DNA of 64,000 nt, taken from NCBI GenBank assembly GCA_964598425.1, contig CAZRBV010000011.1, forward strand, positions 1-64,000, in the 5' to 3' direction. This stretch comes from UBA12567 sp964598425. Its GTDB lineage: Bacteria; Planctomycetota; Phycisphaerae; Phycisphaerales; SM1A02. The position numbers and the translations under genes are program-made. Under the pieces are notes generated by a model that ran no database searches, had not been told where the DNA came from, and worked only from the letters and a program-made list of their open reading frames with translations. Numbering within the stretch: the first letter of the stretch is position 1; every line of letters starts with the position of its first letter. Shown here one piece after another: positions 50,307 through 59,318 of this stretch.

Positions 50307-51692
50307 ATGCCCGATGATCCGTTCAGCCCCGAGGCACATGACCCCGCTGGAGACGACCGGGAGGCCGCCCGCAGCCGGCTCCACGCCACGGCGCGGCAGC
50401 TCCCGAAAACGCCAGGTGTCTATCTCATGAAGGACTCAACTGGCGAGGTGCTCTACGTCGGCAAAGCCTCATCGCTCAGAGATCGAGTCAGCAGTTACTT
50501 CCTCCCGTCAACGGATCTTGGTCCCCGGAAGCAGCCGTTGATTTCGAAGATTGACGCGTTTGAGATCATCGAGACGGCGGCCGAATGGGAGGCCCTGCTC
50601 GCCGAAGCCCGGCTCATCAAGGATCTACGCCCACGCTTCAACGTGATGCTGACGGATGACAAGAGTTATCCGTATCTCGCTATCACAACCCGCGATGACT
50701 TTCCGGGTGTGTATGTGACGCGCGACCCGGCGGATCCTCGCTTTCAGGGTGCGCGAATCTTCGGGCCGTTTACTTCGGGCCGCGACATCCGCGAAGCAGT
50801 TGATGTCATGCAGCGCATCTTTCGATTCCGGACATGTCATCTGGATATCAAGGACGGCGACAAGGCGAACCAGTACTTCCGCCCGTGTCTTCTGCATGCG
50901 ATCAGGCAATGCACGGCGCCATGCGCCGACCGTGTTTCACAGGAGGCGTACGCGGCCGATATCCAGCGGCTTCTTCGATTCATAGGCTCCAAGCGAGCGG
51001 CAGTCATCCGCGAGCTCAAGACGCAAATGCACGATGCGGCGAAGGAGCGGCGATACGAGCAGGCGGCGGCGCTGCGCGATCAACTGCGTTCGATAGAGCG
51101 ACTAGGCGAGCGAGCCGCAAATCAGGAGGAAGCGCGAGCGTGGCAACCCGAGGTCACGGTGTTCGCGACCGATCCGTCGGCGGCACTGCGATCATTGCAG
51201 CGCACCTTGTCCATTGAAGAACCCATTCGCTGCATTGAGGCGATTGATATTGCGCATCTGGCGGGAAGCGAGACCGTCGGCTCCAAAGTGTGTTTCCTCG
51301 ACGGGCGGCCATTCAAGGAGCAGTACCGGAGATACCGAATCACGACTGCAGAGAACGATGATTACGCATCGATCCGCGAAGTCATCTCGCGCCGATATGC
51401 GGATGCGGGGCAGGGGAGAGAGCGATTCCCCGATCTCATCCTGATTGACGGCGGACAGGGGCAGCTCAATGCCGCGCTTACTGCCCTCGGGAGCTTTCCG
51501 CAGCAGCCCCCACTCGTCGTCGGCCTTGCCAAGAAGGAGGAGCTCCTGTGGGTCCAGGATTGTGCGGCACCCCTTCGGCTCGGTCGCCACAATCCCGGCC
51601 TGCGGCTGTGCCAGGCCATTCGGGATGAGGCGCACCGATTTGCCCAGGCCTATCACCACCTCCTTCGGAGCAAGCGAATGTTGGAGGATTGA
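50307..51692 (+). CDS. uvrC: Excinuclease UvrC-like protein lacking the helix-hairpin-helix domain
   Basis: From the ATG at 50307 the product is 461 residues. The GIY-YIG nuclease domain is intact (KTPGVYLMKDSTGEVLYVGK, LRDRVSSYF, EWEALLAEARLIKDLRPRFN). A Cys-rich segment follows (RTCHLDI, QYFRPCLLHAIRQCTAPC), then a UVR domain (MHDAAKERRYEQAAALRDQL) and the RNase H-like domain (IEAIDIAHLAGSETVGSKVC, FPDLILIDGGQGQLNAAL). It ends at AYHHLLRSKRMLED, just where the (HhH)2 DNA-binding domain normally begins, so it is about 140 residues shorter than typical UvrC (about 600). No HhH sequence is visible in other frames downstream. Confidence 0.92.
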   Translation: MPDDPFSPEAHDPAGDDREAARSRLHATARQLPKTPGVYLMKDSTGEVLYVGKASSLRDRVSSYFLPSTDLGPRKQPLISKIDAFEIIETAAEWEALLAEARLIKDLRPRFNVMLTDDKSYPYLAITTRDDFPGVYVTRDPADPRFQGARIFGPFTSGRDIREAVDVMQRIFRFRTCHLDIKDGDKANQYFRPCLLHAIRQCTAPCADRVSQEAYAADIQRLLRFIGSKRAAVIRELKTQMHDAAKERRYEQAAALRDQLRSIERLGERAANQEEARAWQPEVTVFATDPSAALRSLQRTLSIEEPIRCIEAIDIAHLAGSETVGSKVCFLDGRPFKEQYRRYRITTAENDDYASIREVISRRYADAGQGRERFPDLILIDGGQGQLNAALTALGSFPQQPPLVVGLAKKEELLWVQDCAAPLRLGRHNPGLRLCQAIRDEAHRFAQAYHHLLRSKRMLED

Positions 51693-51762
51693 GCGAACGG
51701 GTGTTGATCTCCCGGGGGGCCGGTGTATCGTGGAGGGCGGGGTGTGAAAGAGGAGGATCGGG

Positions 51763-52563
51763 ATGTTCACGCAAGGGTTGTGCTTTGGACTGTGTATGAC
51801 GGCGTCGGCTGCTGCTGCAGTCGTTGAGATACATGTTGGTGGGTACTACTACGACCCCCAATTCGCCGCGGTACAGCCGGGTGACACCGTCCGGTGGATT
51901 CACGACGGTGGAACCCACGATGTGACGAGCGGCGCGTATTGCGGCGATGACACCGGCATTTTCTTTTCCGATATCACGGCAACTGTTCCGACCTTCGAGT
52001 GGACGGTTCCCGCTCAGTATGACGGCGATGTTATTCCGTACTACTGCAGCGTCGGCAACCATTGCGTCGCAGGCAATCAGTTTGGCGCGCTGCTTGTGAA
52101 TGTCGAGGCTCACTATCTCACGACGAACGGATTCGCGTTTGAGCCTGCCCAGATCTCGGTGAACGCAGGCGATGCACTGTTCTGGATTCATGGCGGAGGC
52201 AGCCACACCGTGACATCCGGTTCGGATTGCATTGCTGACGGCAGATTCGACGACTTGCTCGATAACTTTCATCCGATGCCGTACTACGTTGTCCCTGCGG
52301 ACGAGCCAACCGGCGTCATTGACTACTTCTGCACGCCGCACTGTGGATCAGCGATGGTTGGCGAGATCAACGTGACAGGCGATTCCATTCCGTGCCCGGC
52401 TGATGTGAACAACGATGGTCACGTCGACGTTGATGACTTGCTGCAGCTGTTGGGGGCGTATGGAGGCACATGCGCAGGCTGTGCCGAAGACATCGATGGT
52501 GATGGCACTGTCGGCGTTGACGATCTGCTGCAACTATTGGCCGTGTACGGAAGCGGCTGCTGA
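51763..52563 (+). CDS. Secreted double-cupredoxin protein with dockerin-like tail
   Basis: The 266-residue protein has a signal peptide to about residue 19 and two cupredoxin domains. Domain 1 (20-115) has His52 (GGTHDV), Cys95 and His100 (YYCSVGNHC). Domain 2 (117-206) has His148 (GGGSHTV) and Cys190-x-x-His193-x-x-x-x-Met198 (YFCTPHCGSAM), the exact plastocyanin copper spacing. Two dockerin-like repeats end the protein (DVNNDGHVDVDDLLQLLGAY and DIDGDGTVGVDDLLQLLAVY). It should bind blue copper and carry electrons outside the cytoplasm. The partner is unknown. Confidence 0.92.
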   Translation: MFTQGLCFGLCMTASAAAAVVEIHVGGYYYDPQFAAVQPGDTVRWIHDGGTHDVTSGAYCGDDTGIFFSDITATVPTFEWTVPAQYDGDVIPYYCSVGNHCVAGNQFGALLVNVEAHYLTTNGFAFEPAQISVNAGDALFWIHGGGSHTVTSGSDCIADGRFDDLLDNFHPMPYYVVPADEPTGVIDYFCTPHCGSAMVGEINVTGDSIPCPADVNNDGHVDVDDLLQLLGAYGGTCAGCAEDIDGDGTVGVDDLLQLLAVYGSGC

Positions 52564-52572
52564 GCGATTGAA

Positions 52573-54069
52573 TCAATCCACGACGTTGACACAGAGCTCT
52601 CGCCCCATGCGATTCCACTGGTCAGCTTCAAGTGCGAGGTCGGCCAGCGTGAGTGGGTGGGCCTGAGCTTCCGCTTGTGGAAGCGTCAATTCAAGCCCTT
52701 CAGACGATCCACGCATTGTGAGGCCGGTGATGGTGGCATCAGTACGACTTCGATGCAAATGCACGGCCACGCGAAGCAACAGGGCAAGATCTCGGATGGT
52801 GCGCTGCTCGTCCTTGGCGCACTCCGGTAGTCGATTCTGAGAAATGCGCTTTCGGTGAAGCCTGACGATGCCTGCAAGCCGCTCCTGGGTGGTCCGAGAG
52901 AAGCCAGGCAGATTCGTGTTTGCCACAAGGTATTCACCATGCCGGTGGTAGTCGGTGTGGCTGATAGAGAGCCCGACTTCGTGCAGCATTGCTGACCAGT
53001 GCAGCATTCGTTGGCATTCCCCGTCGAGATTCCACATTGGAGCAACTGCGTGAAACAGGTGGGACGATGTGTCGGTGACGCGGGCGGCTTGAGATGGATC
53101 AACGTGAGCTCGGTCCATGAGCGCCGTCACCGACTGTTCACGCCGGTCCCGCCCTGTGATTCGACCGACCATGTCGACGAGGACACCCTCGCGGAGAGCG
53201 CAGCGGGATGTGCGGATCGACTCCAGCCCCAATGAATCGAAAACGGCAATCATTGCCGCCAGGCCGCCGGCGATCACGGGTCTCCTTCCGTCGCTGAGTC
53301 CCTTGACGTCAATCTCGGATACATGACCGGCGTCAAGCACAATACGGCGGAGCTTGCGTAGCGCGTCACGATCTATCCCCCCATCCGACCAGCCGGACTC
53401 TTCGGCGATCTGTTCAATGGCGAGCGCAGTCCCCGACGAGGCAATTGCATCGACTGGCTGCCCGATGAAGCGATCCGCAATCGGTTCAAGCTCCAGTGAG
53501 GCCGCCATCACAGCTTCCTCAAGCCGCCGTTTCGTGACGCGGCCTCCCTTGAAGTGGCGGCTGCTCAAGGCCACGCAGCCTATCTGTACGCTTTCAGCGA
53601 TGTCGGGTGCGTGGGCAGTCCCAAGTGCGAGCTCCGTGCTGCCTCCGCCAATGTCGATGGCAAGCAGTGGCAGCGGCGTCTCTCCGACGTCGTAGCGAAT
53701 GCCCAGAAATACAAGTCTCGCCTCTTCATCCCCACCGAGGATTTCGACGCCGTGCCCCATTGCAGCTTCGGCGGCGTGAAGGAACTCGCCGCCATCGTCG
53801 ATCTTTCGAAAGGTGTTGGTGCCGACGACGCGGTACCTGTGTGGCGGCAAACCCCGAAGGCGCTCTGCGAAGCGGCGTAGACAGTCGAGTGCGCGGTCCC
53901 TCGCCTGACAACTGAGTTGTCCGTCGCCATCAAGTCCGGCTGCAAGTGAGACACGCTCACGAATACGATCAAGCAGCTGTACTCGTCCGGTATCAGCGCG
54001 AGCGACCACCATATGAAATGAGTTTGATCCCAGGTCAACTGCGGCGATCTGGTCGCAAGCTTCCTTCAC
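52573..54069 (-). CDS. ppx: Ppx/GppA-family phosphatase (exopolyphosphatase)
   Basis: The 498-residue protein has the actin-like ATPase fold pair: AAVDLGSNSFHMVVARAD at the start and LLAIDIGGGSTELALG near 140. YRVVGTNTFRKIDDGGEF, EILGGDEEARLVFLGI and SGTALAIEQ also fit. The C-terminal HD-like helical part (about 310-498) contains HWSAMLHEVGLSISHTDYHR. It removes phosphate from polyphosphate or pppGpp; which one cannot be read. It starts 20 bases after ftsH in the same operon. Confidence 0.94.
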   Translation of the reverse strand: MKEACDQIAAVDLGSNSFHMVVARADTGRVQLLDRIRERVSLAAGLDGDGQLSCQARDRALDCLRRFAERLRGLPPHRYRVVGTNTFRKIDDGGEFLHAAEAAMGHGVEILGGDEEARLVFLGIRYDVGETPLPLLAIDIGGGSTELALGTAHAPDIAESVQIGCVALSSRHFKGGRVTKRRLEEAVMAASLELEPIADRFIGQPVDAIASSGTALAIEQIAEESGWSDGGIDRDALRKLRRIVLDAGHVSEIDVKGLSDGRRPVIAGGLAAMIAVFDSLGLESIRTSRCALREGVLVDMVGRITGRDRREQSVTALMDRAHVDPSQAARVTDTSSHLFHAVAPMWNLDGECQRMLHWSAMLHEVGLSISHTDYHRHGEYLVANTNLPGFSRTTQERLAGIVRLHRKRISQNRLPECAKDEQRTIRDLALLLRVAVHLHRSRTDATITGLTMRGSSEGLELTLPQAEAQAHPLTLADLALEADQWNRMGRELCVNVVD

Positions 54070-54089
54070 GGTGGGCCGCTCCCAAGAGA

Positions 54090-56135
54090 TCAGGCCGGTG
54101 CGGGCAGCAGGCCGTCCGGTTCATCGCCATGACTGTTCTGCCTGGCTGTTGGCTCGGGGCTGCTCGGAGGGGGGGTTGATTCGACATCGAGGAGATCCGC
54201 CACGGTAGGCCGGTTGAGGGTGCCGCCCTCGATGAGCGTTGTGACTTCACTGCTCTGGAGCGTCTCGTACTTGAGCAGCGCCTCTGCGATGGCGGTCACC
54301 ACTTCCCATTGCTCGGTGATCAACCGTTCTGCATCCGCGTACGCAGCATCGATGATGGCCTTGATCTCCTCGTCGATAATGCGGGCGGTTTCCTGGGAGT
54401 AGTCCTTGTCGATGAGCAATGCCTCACTGGCGTCATCCGGGGCATATCTGACGAATCCCAGGCGTTCGGACATTCCCCAATCGAGAATCATGTGCCTTGC
54501 GTAGGCGGTTGCCATTTGGATATCCATGGCGGCGCCGGACGAGACGTCATGTGTCTTCTTCTGCTCCGCAATTCGACCCGCGCACAGGACGCGAAGCGTC
54601 GCTTCGATGTACTTGCGCCCATACCCGTACCGGTCCTTCTCGGGCAGACTGAATGTTGCGCCCATTGCCTGCCCGCGCGGGATAATTGTGACCTTGTGAA
54701 TCGGGTCGGCGTCCTCAAGCATTGCCTGCAGAACTGTGTGCCCCGCCTCGTGATACGCGGTAGCGATGCGTTCAGTTTCTTCGATCTTTCTGCTGTGTCT
54801 GGCACGCCCAAACTTGATCTTGTCGCGTGCTTCTTCAAGATCGAGTTGATCGACGGCATCTTTGTCCTCAAGCGTGGCAATGATCGCCGACTCGTTGATA
54901 AGCGCTGCCAGTTCGGCCCCCGAGAACATCGGCGTCCCTCGCGCAACCCGATTCATGTCGACATCGGGCGCGAGCTGAATTGTCTTGGCGTGTACTTCGA
55001 GAATCTTCAGTCGACCTTCGACGTCGGGAAGAGTGACGGGGACCTGCCTGTCAAATCGACCGGGACGAGTCAGGGCTGGATCAAGGACGTCGGCGCGGTT
55101 GGTTGCTGCGATCACGATGACTTGGTCAGTGGCCTCGAAGCCATCCATCTCGACGAGAATGGCGTTGAGCGTCTGTTCCCGCTCATCATGACCGCCGCTG
55201 CTGAATCCGCTTCCCCTGCGGCGCCCCACGGCATCAATCTCGTCGAGGAAAATGATGCACGGCGAATTCTCCTTCGCCTGCTTGAAGAGATCGCGGACAC
55301 GGCTGGCACCGACCCCCACGAACATCTCCACGAAGTCAGAGCCGGAGATCGAGAAGAATGGACAGTCTGCCTCGCCCGATATCGCCTTGGCGAGCAGCGT
55401 CTTGCCGCATCCGGGGGGGCCGACCAGCAGGACGCCTCTCGGGATTCGGCCACCGAGCCGCTGAAACTTCTTCGGGTTCTTGAGGAACTCGACGATCTCC
55501 AGGACTTCTTCCTTGGCTTCATCAATACCCGCTACATCGGTGAATCGCACCTTGGATGCTTCTTTGGTGGAGATGCGATGCCGGGACTTGCCGAAGCTTC
55601 CGAGCATACCGCCCGGGCCACCGCCTGCACTTCGCATCGAGCGTGCAATGAAGAACCAGATAATGAGAAGGAGGAGAAGGAAGGGGCCAAGCGTGATAAG
55701 CAGTTGCCCCCAGATGCTCTGGCCTGTGTCTGTCGAGAAGTCGACGCCCATATCGGTCAACTGGCGGAGGTAGAACTCTCGATTACCACCATCAATGGTG
55801 TGGTAGACCAGCGCAGGCTCGTTTCCGGGGTTGTCGCCGGGAGTCTTCGGGGCAATTGTGGCGATGATGCGGCTGTTCTTGATCACGACAGGATCGGGAG
55901 AGCCTGGCGTCGGTTCGTAGAGGTGCCCCTTGGCGGGATTGATGAGCGATTTGAAGTGCTGCCAACTTGCAATCTCACGGCCGCTGTTCGAGCTCTGCAT
56001 GACTGCAAAAAGCACAATCATGAGGCCGAGAATGAAGACCCAGCTCATAAGCCCCCGCCCAGCACCTTTCGGGGGCACCGGTTTCTCGGGCTGTCGTGGC
56101 GGTTCGTTTGGCGGTGTCTGGTCTGGGTTTGGCAT
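54090..56135 (-). CDS. ftsH: ATP-dependent zinc metalloprotease FtsH
   Basis: The 681-residue protein has an N-terminal membrane helix (GLMSWVFILGLMIVLFAV), a periplasmic domain and a second helix (LLITLGPFLLLLLIIWFFIA). The AAA domain has GPPGCGKTLLAKA (Lys245) and CIIFLDEIDAVGR, with the SRH GRFDRQVPV. The protease domain carries HEAGH at 462-466. It degrades membrane and regulatory proteins at the inner membrane. Length is normal. It sits between an LptE-like lipoprotein gene and ppx on the same strand. Confidence 0.97.
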   Translation of the reverse strand: MPNPDQTPPNEPPRQPEKPVPPKGAGRGLMSWVFILGLMIVLFAVMQSSNSGREIASWQHFKSLINPAKGHLYEPTPGSPDPVVIKNSRIIATIAPKTPGDNPGNEPALVYHTIDGGNREFYLRQLTDMGVDFSTDTGQSIWGQLLITLGPFLLLLLIIWFFIARSMRSAGGGPGGMLGSFGKSRHRISTKEASKVRFTDVAGIDEAKEEVLEIVEFLKNPKKFQRLGGRIPRGVLLVGPPGCGKTLLAKAISGEADCPFFSISGSDFVEMFVGVGASRVRDLFKQAKENSPCIIFLDEIDAVGRRRGSGFSSGGHDEREQTLNAILVEMDGFEATDQVIVIAATNRADVLDPALTRPGRFDRQVPVTLPDVEGRLKILEVHAKTIQLAPDVDMNRVARGTPMFSGAELAALINESAIIATLEDKDAVDQLDLEEARDKIKFGRARHSRKIEETERIATAYHEAGHTVLQAMLEDADPIHKVTIIPRGQAMGATFSLPEKDRYGYGRKYIEATLRVLCAGRIAEQKKTHDVSSGAAMDIQMATAYARHMILDWGMSERLGFVRYAPDDASEALLIDKDYSQETARIIDEEIKAIIDAAYADAERLITEQWEVVTAIAEALLKYETLQSSEVTTLIEGGTLNRPTVADLLDVESTPPPSSPEPTARQNSHGDEPDGLLPAPA

Positions 56136-56204
56136 GTGAAATCCCGTGCGGGGTTGGCAACAGGTCCATCCTACGTCCAGTGTCGGCTCATCGTCGAACC
56201 GGGA

Positions 56205-56720
56205 TCACCAGGATTTCGCCATTCGATCCACGATCGCCCGAGCCATTAACTGGACTGACTCCAGCCTGCCCAGTTCGATGGGCTCGCCCAGTGGATTCGA
56301 CGGGAAGAAGAGACCATTGGTTCCCATGCCGTCCCATCCGGTGATGGTGGTGTTGTCGTCGAGTCTTTCCCAATTCCAATCTACGGTCAGCTGAACGGCC
56401 ATTTCCTGATCGAGTTTGGTCAATCGCGACTGTGAAAGTTGCCTGAGATCGACCCTTGTAATCGACACTTCAAGCAGTGTGTCGGCGACGGTCTCACCAA
56501 CGACCTTCCATGGCGTTCGGGTCTCGACTTCTCGAATGAGGGCATTGGTAAGGAGGTATCCGACTTCCCGGTCATAACTCGCGTTCTTGACAACAGGAAT
56601 GGCGACCGTCTTGATCCCGCTGTCATAGGTCGAACCAAGGACCCATCCCTTCGAGGGATCTGAGCCGCAAGCTCCCAGCATCAGGACACAGGCCAGCCAA
56701 GACAGCAGAGCGTGTTTCAT
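56205..56720 (-). CDS. LptE-like lipoprotein
   Basis: A 171-residue protein with a lipoprotein signal (LMLGAC, Cys18). The body has IKTVAIPVVKNASYDREVGY, LLTNALIREVETRTPWKVV and AVQLTVDWNWE, the pattern of LptE/RlpB-type lipopolysaccharide-assembly lipoproteins (PF04390), which plug the LptD channel. Planctomycetota often carry such a family, but with the divergence here the name is by fold pattern only. It overlaps the BamD-like gene by four bases (ATGA). Confidence 0.82.
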   Translation of the reverse strand: MKHALLSWLACVLMLGACGSDPSKGWVLGSTYDSGIKTVAIPVVKNASYDREVGYLLTNALIREVETRTPWKVVGETVADTLLEVSITRVDLRQLSQSRLTKLDQEMAVQLTVDWNWERLDDNTTITGWDGMGTNGLFFPSNPLGEPIELGRLESVQLMARAIVDRMAKSW

Positions 56721-57790
56721 TCAGTCTCCTCGCTTGATGTCGGTTGGGCTGGGCTGGTCTCGGGCTTGAGCAGGAGTCTGCTTCGGAGAAGGGCGTAGTC
56801 GGGTGCTTGGGCGAGTACCGACTCCGGGAGTTGAGTGAGGATGTGGGGGATTTCACGCAGCGCCTGGAGACTTGCAGCAGAGCGTGGAAAGCGTCTGATG
56901 AGTTCGCGAATCGTGTATTCGGCAGATATCGGGTCGGCGTCGGACAGATACCACCTGGCCGTCGTAAGCATCTTGTTTGACTCAGATTCTTCGATGCGAA
57001 GAATGGTAGCCGTGGCGCCGATTCGTTCGGCCTCAGCTGGCCGCTGCGCAGCGAGTTGCTTCAGCTCGGCCTTGGCTTCGAGCAGGCCGACGATGTCAAA
57101 CTGTGGCCCCTTGAATGAGGCAATGTTGGAATAGATCAAACGCCGCCGGGCGAAGTCAAGTTGAGTTGAGTCCGGATGGTTCTCAATGAAGACCGCGTAG
57201 GCATCGGCAGCGAGCCCCATTCGCCGATGCCGGAAGTACATGTCGGCGAGTTGCAGTCCAGCCCGCTCAGCCAGGCCACTTTCCGGGAGGCGGTTTTGAA
57301 TCCGGATGAGGAGCTCTGCGGCCTCATCACTGGCATCGATCATGCGAATGCCGAGCAACTTGCGCCGCATGCCGTGCGCGTACTTGACGGCGATCTCGAA
57401 TTCGCGTTCGAGAGCCAGCGAAAACACTTCGCTACCCGGGTACCGACGCGCCAGATACTCGAAGTCGTACAGCGACTCGTATTCGTCACCGATTCCCATC
57501 AGGGAGTCGCCTCGTAGCAGGTACGCCTCAGGGAGCAGCGGCGAAGTCGGATTTCGCTTCATCCACCGATTGACCATATTGAGGGAGCGATCCGGGCGAC
57601 CCTTGGCAAGCAGCACCCTGGCCTGCGTGAGCTGCTCGGCAGGCGAACCATCAGCCGGCGAGGCCTCATGGGTCCATTCATCGTCCGAGCCAAGTCGGAA
57701 AACTTCCTGGGCGGGGAGGGGGGGGCAAAACCAGCCCAGAACCGCCAAGGCGACAAGTGTGACCTGAAGAGGGCCGCGTGGAGCGTTCAT
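56717..57790 (-). CDS. BamD-like secreted TPR protein
   Basis: The ATG at 57790 gives 357 residues with a signal peptide (MNAPRGPLQVTLVALAVLGW). TPR-like helices follow: AEQLTQARVLLAKGRPDRSL, LPEAYLLRGDSLMGIGDEYE, LYDFEYLARRYPGSEV and AADAYAVFIENHPDSTQLDF. The YPGSEV and HPDS turns are typical of YfiO/BamD outer-membrane assembly lipoproteins, but no lipobox Cys is seen at the cleavage site. The frame is open to 57976 but lacks similarity there. It leads an operon with lptE-like, ftsH and ppx. Confidence 0.8.
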   Translation of the reverse strand: MNAPRGPLQVTLVALAVLGWFCPPLPAQEVFRLGSDDEWTHEASPADGSPAEQLTQARVLLAKGRPDRSLNMVNRWMKRNPTSPLLPEAYLLRGDSLMGIGDEYESLYDFEYLARRYPGSEVFSLALEREFEIAVKYAHGMRRKLLGIRMIDASDEAAELLIRIQNRLPESGLAERAGLQLADMYFRHRRMGLAADAYAVFIENHPDSTQLDFARRRLIYSNIASFKGPQFDIVGLLEAKAELKQLAAQRPAEAERIGATATILRIEESESNKMLTTARWYLSDADPISAEYTIRELIRRFPRSAASLQALREIPHILTQLPESVLAQAPDYALLRSRLLLKPETSPAQPTSSEETE

Positions 57791-58372
57791 GGCGCGGCAT
57801 GCTACCTGTGTGGCCGTGACTCCGCAGGAGGAAGCTGGCAGCCAGGCTCTGGGGGTGATGGGTGTGCCCTGATGCCGCCTTCGCGGTGTGGCGTGCCCCA
57901 CCTTCGGACCCCTGGCGCAATGGTTGCCGAAGGCGACCGATAACATCTTGGCGTTGGGGGGGTTGGCGAGTGGCATCGCGGTCGGTCGAGTGAGTGGGGC
58001 AACGAGGCCCGCCTTGCGGAGCCCGCTCGAGCGATGGGCGTTCGAGTCGAGAGGAGTGACAGCCGTACTGCCGGAATGACCGGAGCGAGCGGAACGATCG
58101 TGTCCCAGATTGTGGCATTCATGTCGGAGTCACTGGCATGATCGAAAGCGGAATTGTCACTTGCGATTGACTCGTTTGTGATGACTCCAAACCGCACCCG
58201 ACATTCACGTATTACGCCCGACCCTGAGCAACTGCTTGTTGACATGCTTCACCACGTGTATGGTGTTGGCACGTCACAGGCGAGCTCAAGGAAGAGCGTG
58301 AATGCGACGGAACACGAAGATTCGAGTTCGTGTTCACATTTGCGGCAGCCCAGCGGTCAAGGAGTCGACCCA
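57791..58372. other. Divergent intergenic region, 582 bp, no clear gene
   Basis: This region separates the BamD-like gene from the FliA-type sigma gene and should hold their promoters. The sigma frame is open back to 58154, but that extension has no sigma-like sequence. Other open frames (for example 57802-58245 on the minus strand) have no family resemblance. I see no tRNA, obvious hairpin terminator or repeat. Confidence 0.5.
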
Positions 58373-59230
58373 ATGCCGAATAGCGGAACATTGAAGAAAC
58401 AGACAGGACATGTCGCAACGGCTTCGCCGCCTGCGCGCACGTCCCGCAGAGCCGTCCCTGACACAGTTGCGGACGGCCGCCCGGTTCTTGACGTGTGGAT
58501 CTCGTATCGAGACGAACCAACAGACGAAACGCGGAATGTGCTCGTCGAACACTATCTGCGGCTGGTGCGATACACCGCCGAGCGTCTGCATCAGCGTCTT
58601 CCGTCTGAGGTGGATGTTGAGGACCTGCATTCATCGGGCCTGTTTGGGTTGATGGATGCGATTGATGCGTTCGATCTCGACAGGGGCGTCAAGTTCGAAA
58701 CCTATTGCACACAGCGGATTCGCGGTGCCATTTTCGACGAGCTACGGGCCATGGACTGGGTTCCCCGGTTGGTGCGATCACGGACGGCGAAGATGGACCG
58801 GGCGCGCAAGGAACTTGAGATGACTACCGGTCGCCGGGCGACCGAGCAGGAAGTGACCAATCACCTCAACGTCTCTGATGACGAGTTCCAGAAGATCAAG
58901 CGAGACTCGCGTCCTGTGTCGATGATCTCGCTGAACCGCAAGTACTACGAGACTGATTCGAGCCGCGACGTCACCGAAGTGGATGTCGTTCGAGATCGAA
59001 GGCAGGAGAGCCCGATCTCGAAGGTGCAACGGGAAGATCTCAAGTACCTGCTTACGCGAGGCCTTTCGCGAGCTGAGCGGCTGATCGTCATCCTCTATTA
59101 CTACGAAGAGATGACCATGAAGGAGATCGGCGTCACGCTGGATCTCAGCGAGTCGCGGGTCAGCCAGATGCACTCCTCGATTATCGCCCGCCTGAAGGCA
59201 CAGATGCAGCACCGCACCAAGGACATCTGA
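58373..59230 (+). CDS. FliA/WhiG-family sigma-70 factor
   Basis: The ATG at 58373 has AAGGAG eight bases upstream, giving 285 residues. Region 2 is LVEHYLRLVRYTAERLHQRL, VEDLHSSGLFGLMDAIDAFD and GVKFETYCTQRIRGAIFDEL, then RAMDWVPRLVRSRTAKMDRA. Region 3 is RRATEQEVTNHLNVSDDEFQ. Region 4 is SRAERLIVILYYYEEMTMKE followed by DLSESRVSQMHSSIIARLKA. This is the FliA (sigma-28)/WhiG layout. In flagellated bacteria FliA drives late flagellar genes; no flagellar gene is in the window. A hairpin terminator follows. Confidence 0.93.
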   Translation: MPNSGTLKKQTGHVATASPPARTSRRAVPDTVADGRPVLDVWISYRDEPTDETRNVLVEHYLRLVRYTAERLHQRLPSEVDVEDLHSSGLFGLMDAIDAFDLDRGVKFETYCTQRIRGAIFDELRAMDWVPRLVRSRTAKMDRARKELEMTTGRRATEQEVTNHLNVSDDEFQKIKRDSRPVSMISLNRKYYETDSSRDVTEVDVVRDRRQESPISKVQREDLKYLLTRGLSRAERLIVILYYYEEMTMKEIGVTLDLSESRVSQMHSSIIARLKAQMQHRTKDI

Positions 59231-59254
59231 ACACTCCAGCAGAACCACGGCACC

Positions 59255-59282
59255 GGAGCCGGACGCAGTTGCGTTCGGCTCC
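59255..59282 (+). terminator. Hairpin terminator after the FliA-type sigma gene
   Basis: GGAGCCGGACGC pairs with GCGTTCGGCTCC (one G-T wobble) around AGTT, 25 bases past the stop; the tail TGTTCGTT is T-containing but not uniform. Confidence 0.7.
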
Positions 59283-59318
59283 TGTTCGTTGTGGATCGTC
59301 CCCCGCGTGTGCAGGCTG

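Noticed and set aside
57802..58245. A minus-strand gene in the gap before the FliA-type sigma gene
   Set aside because: Low-complexity Ser/Arg/Pro composition and no family resemblance; overlaps the likely promoter region.
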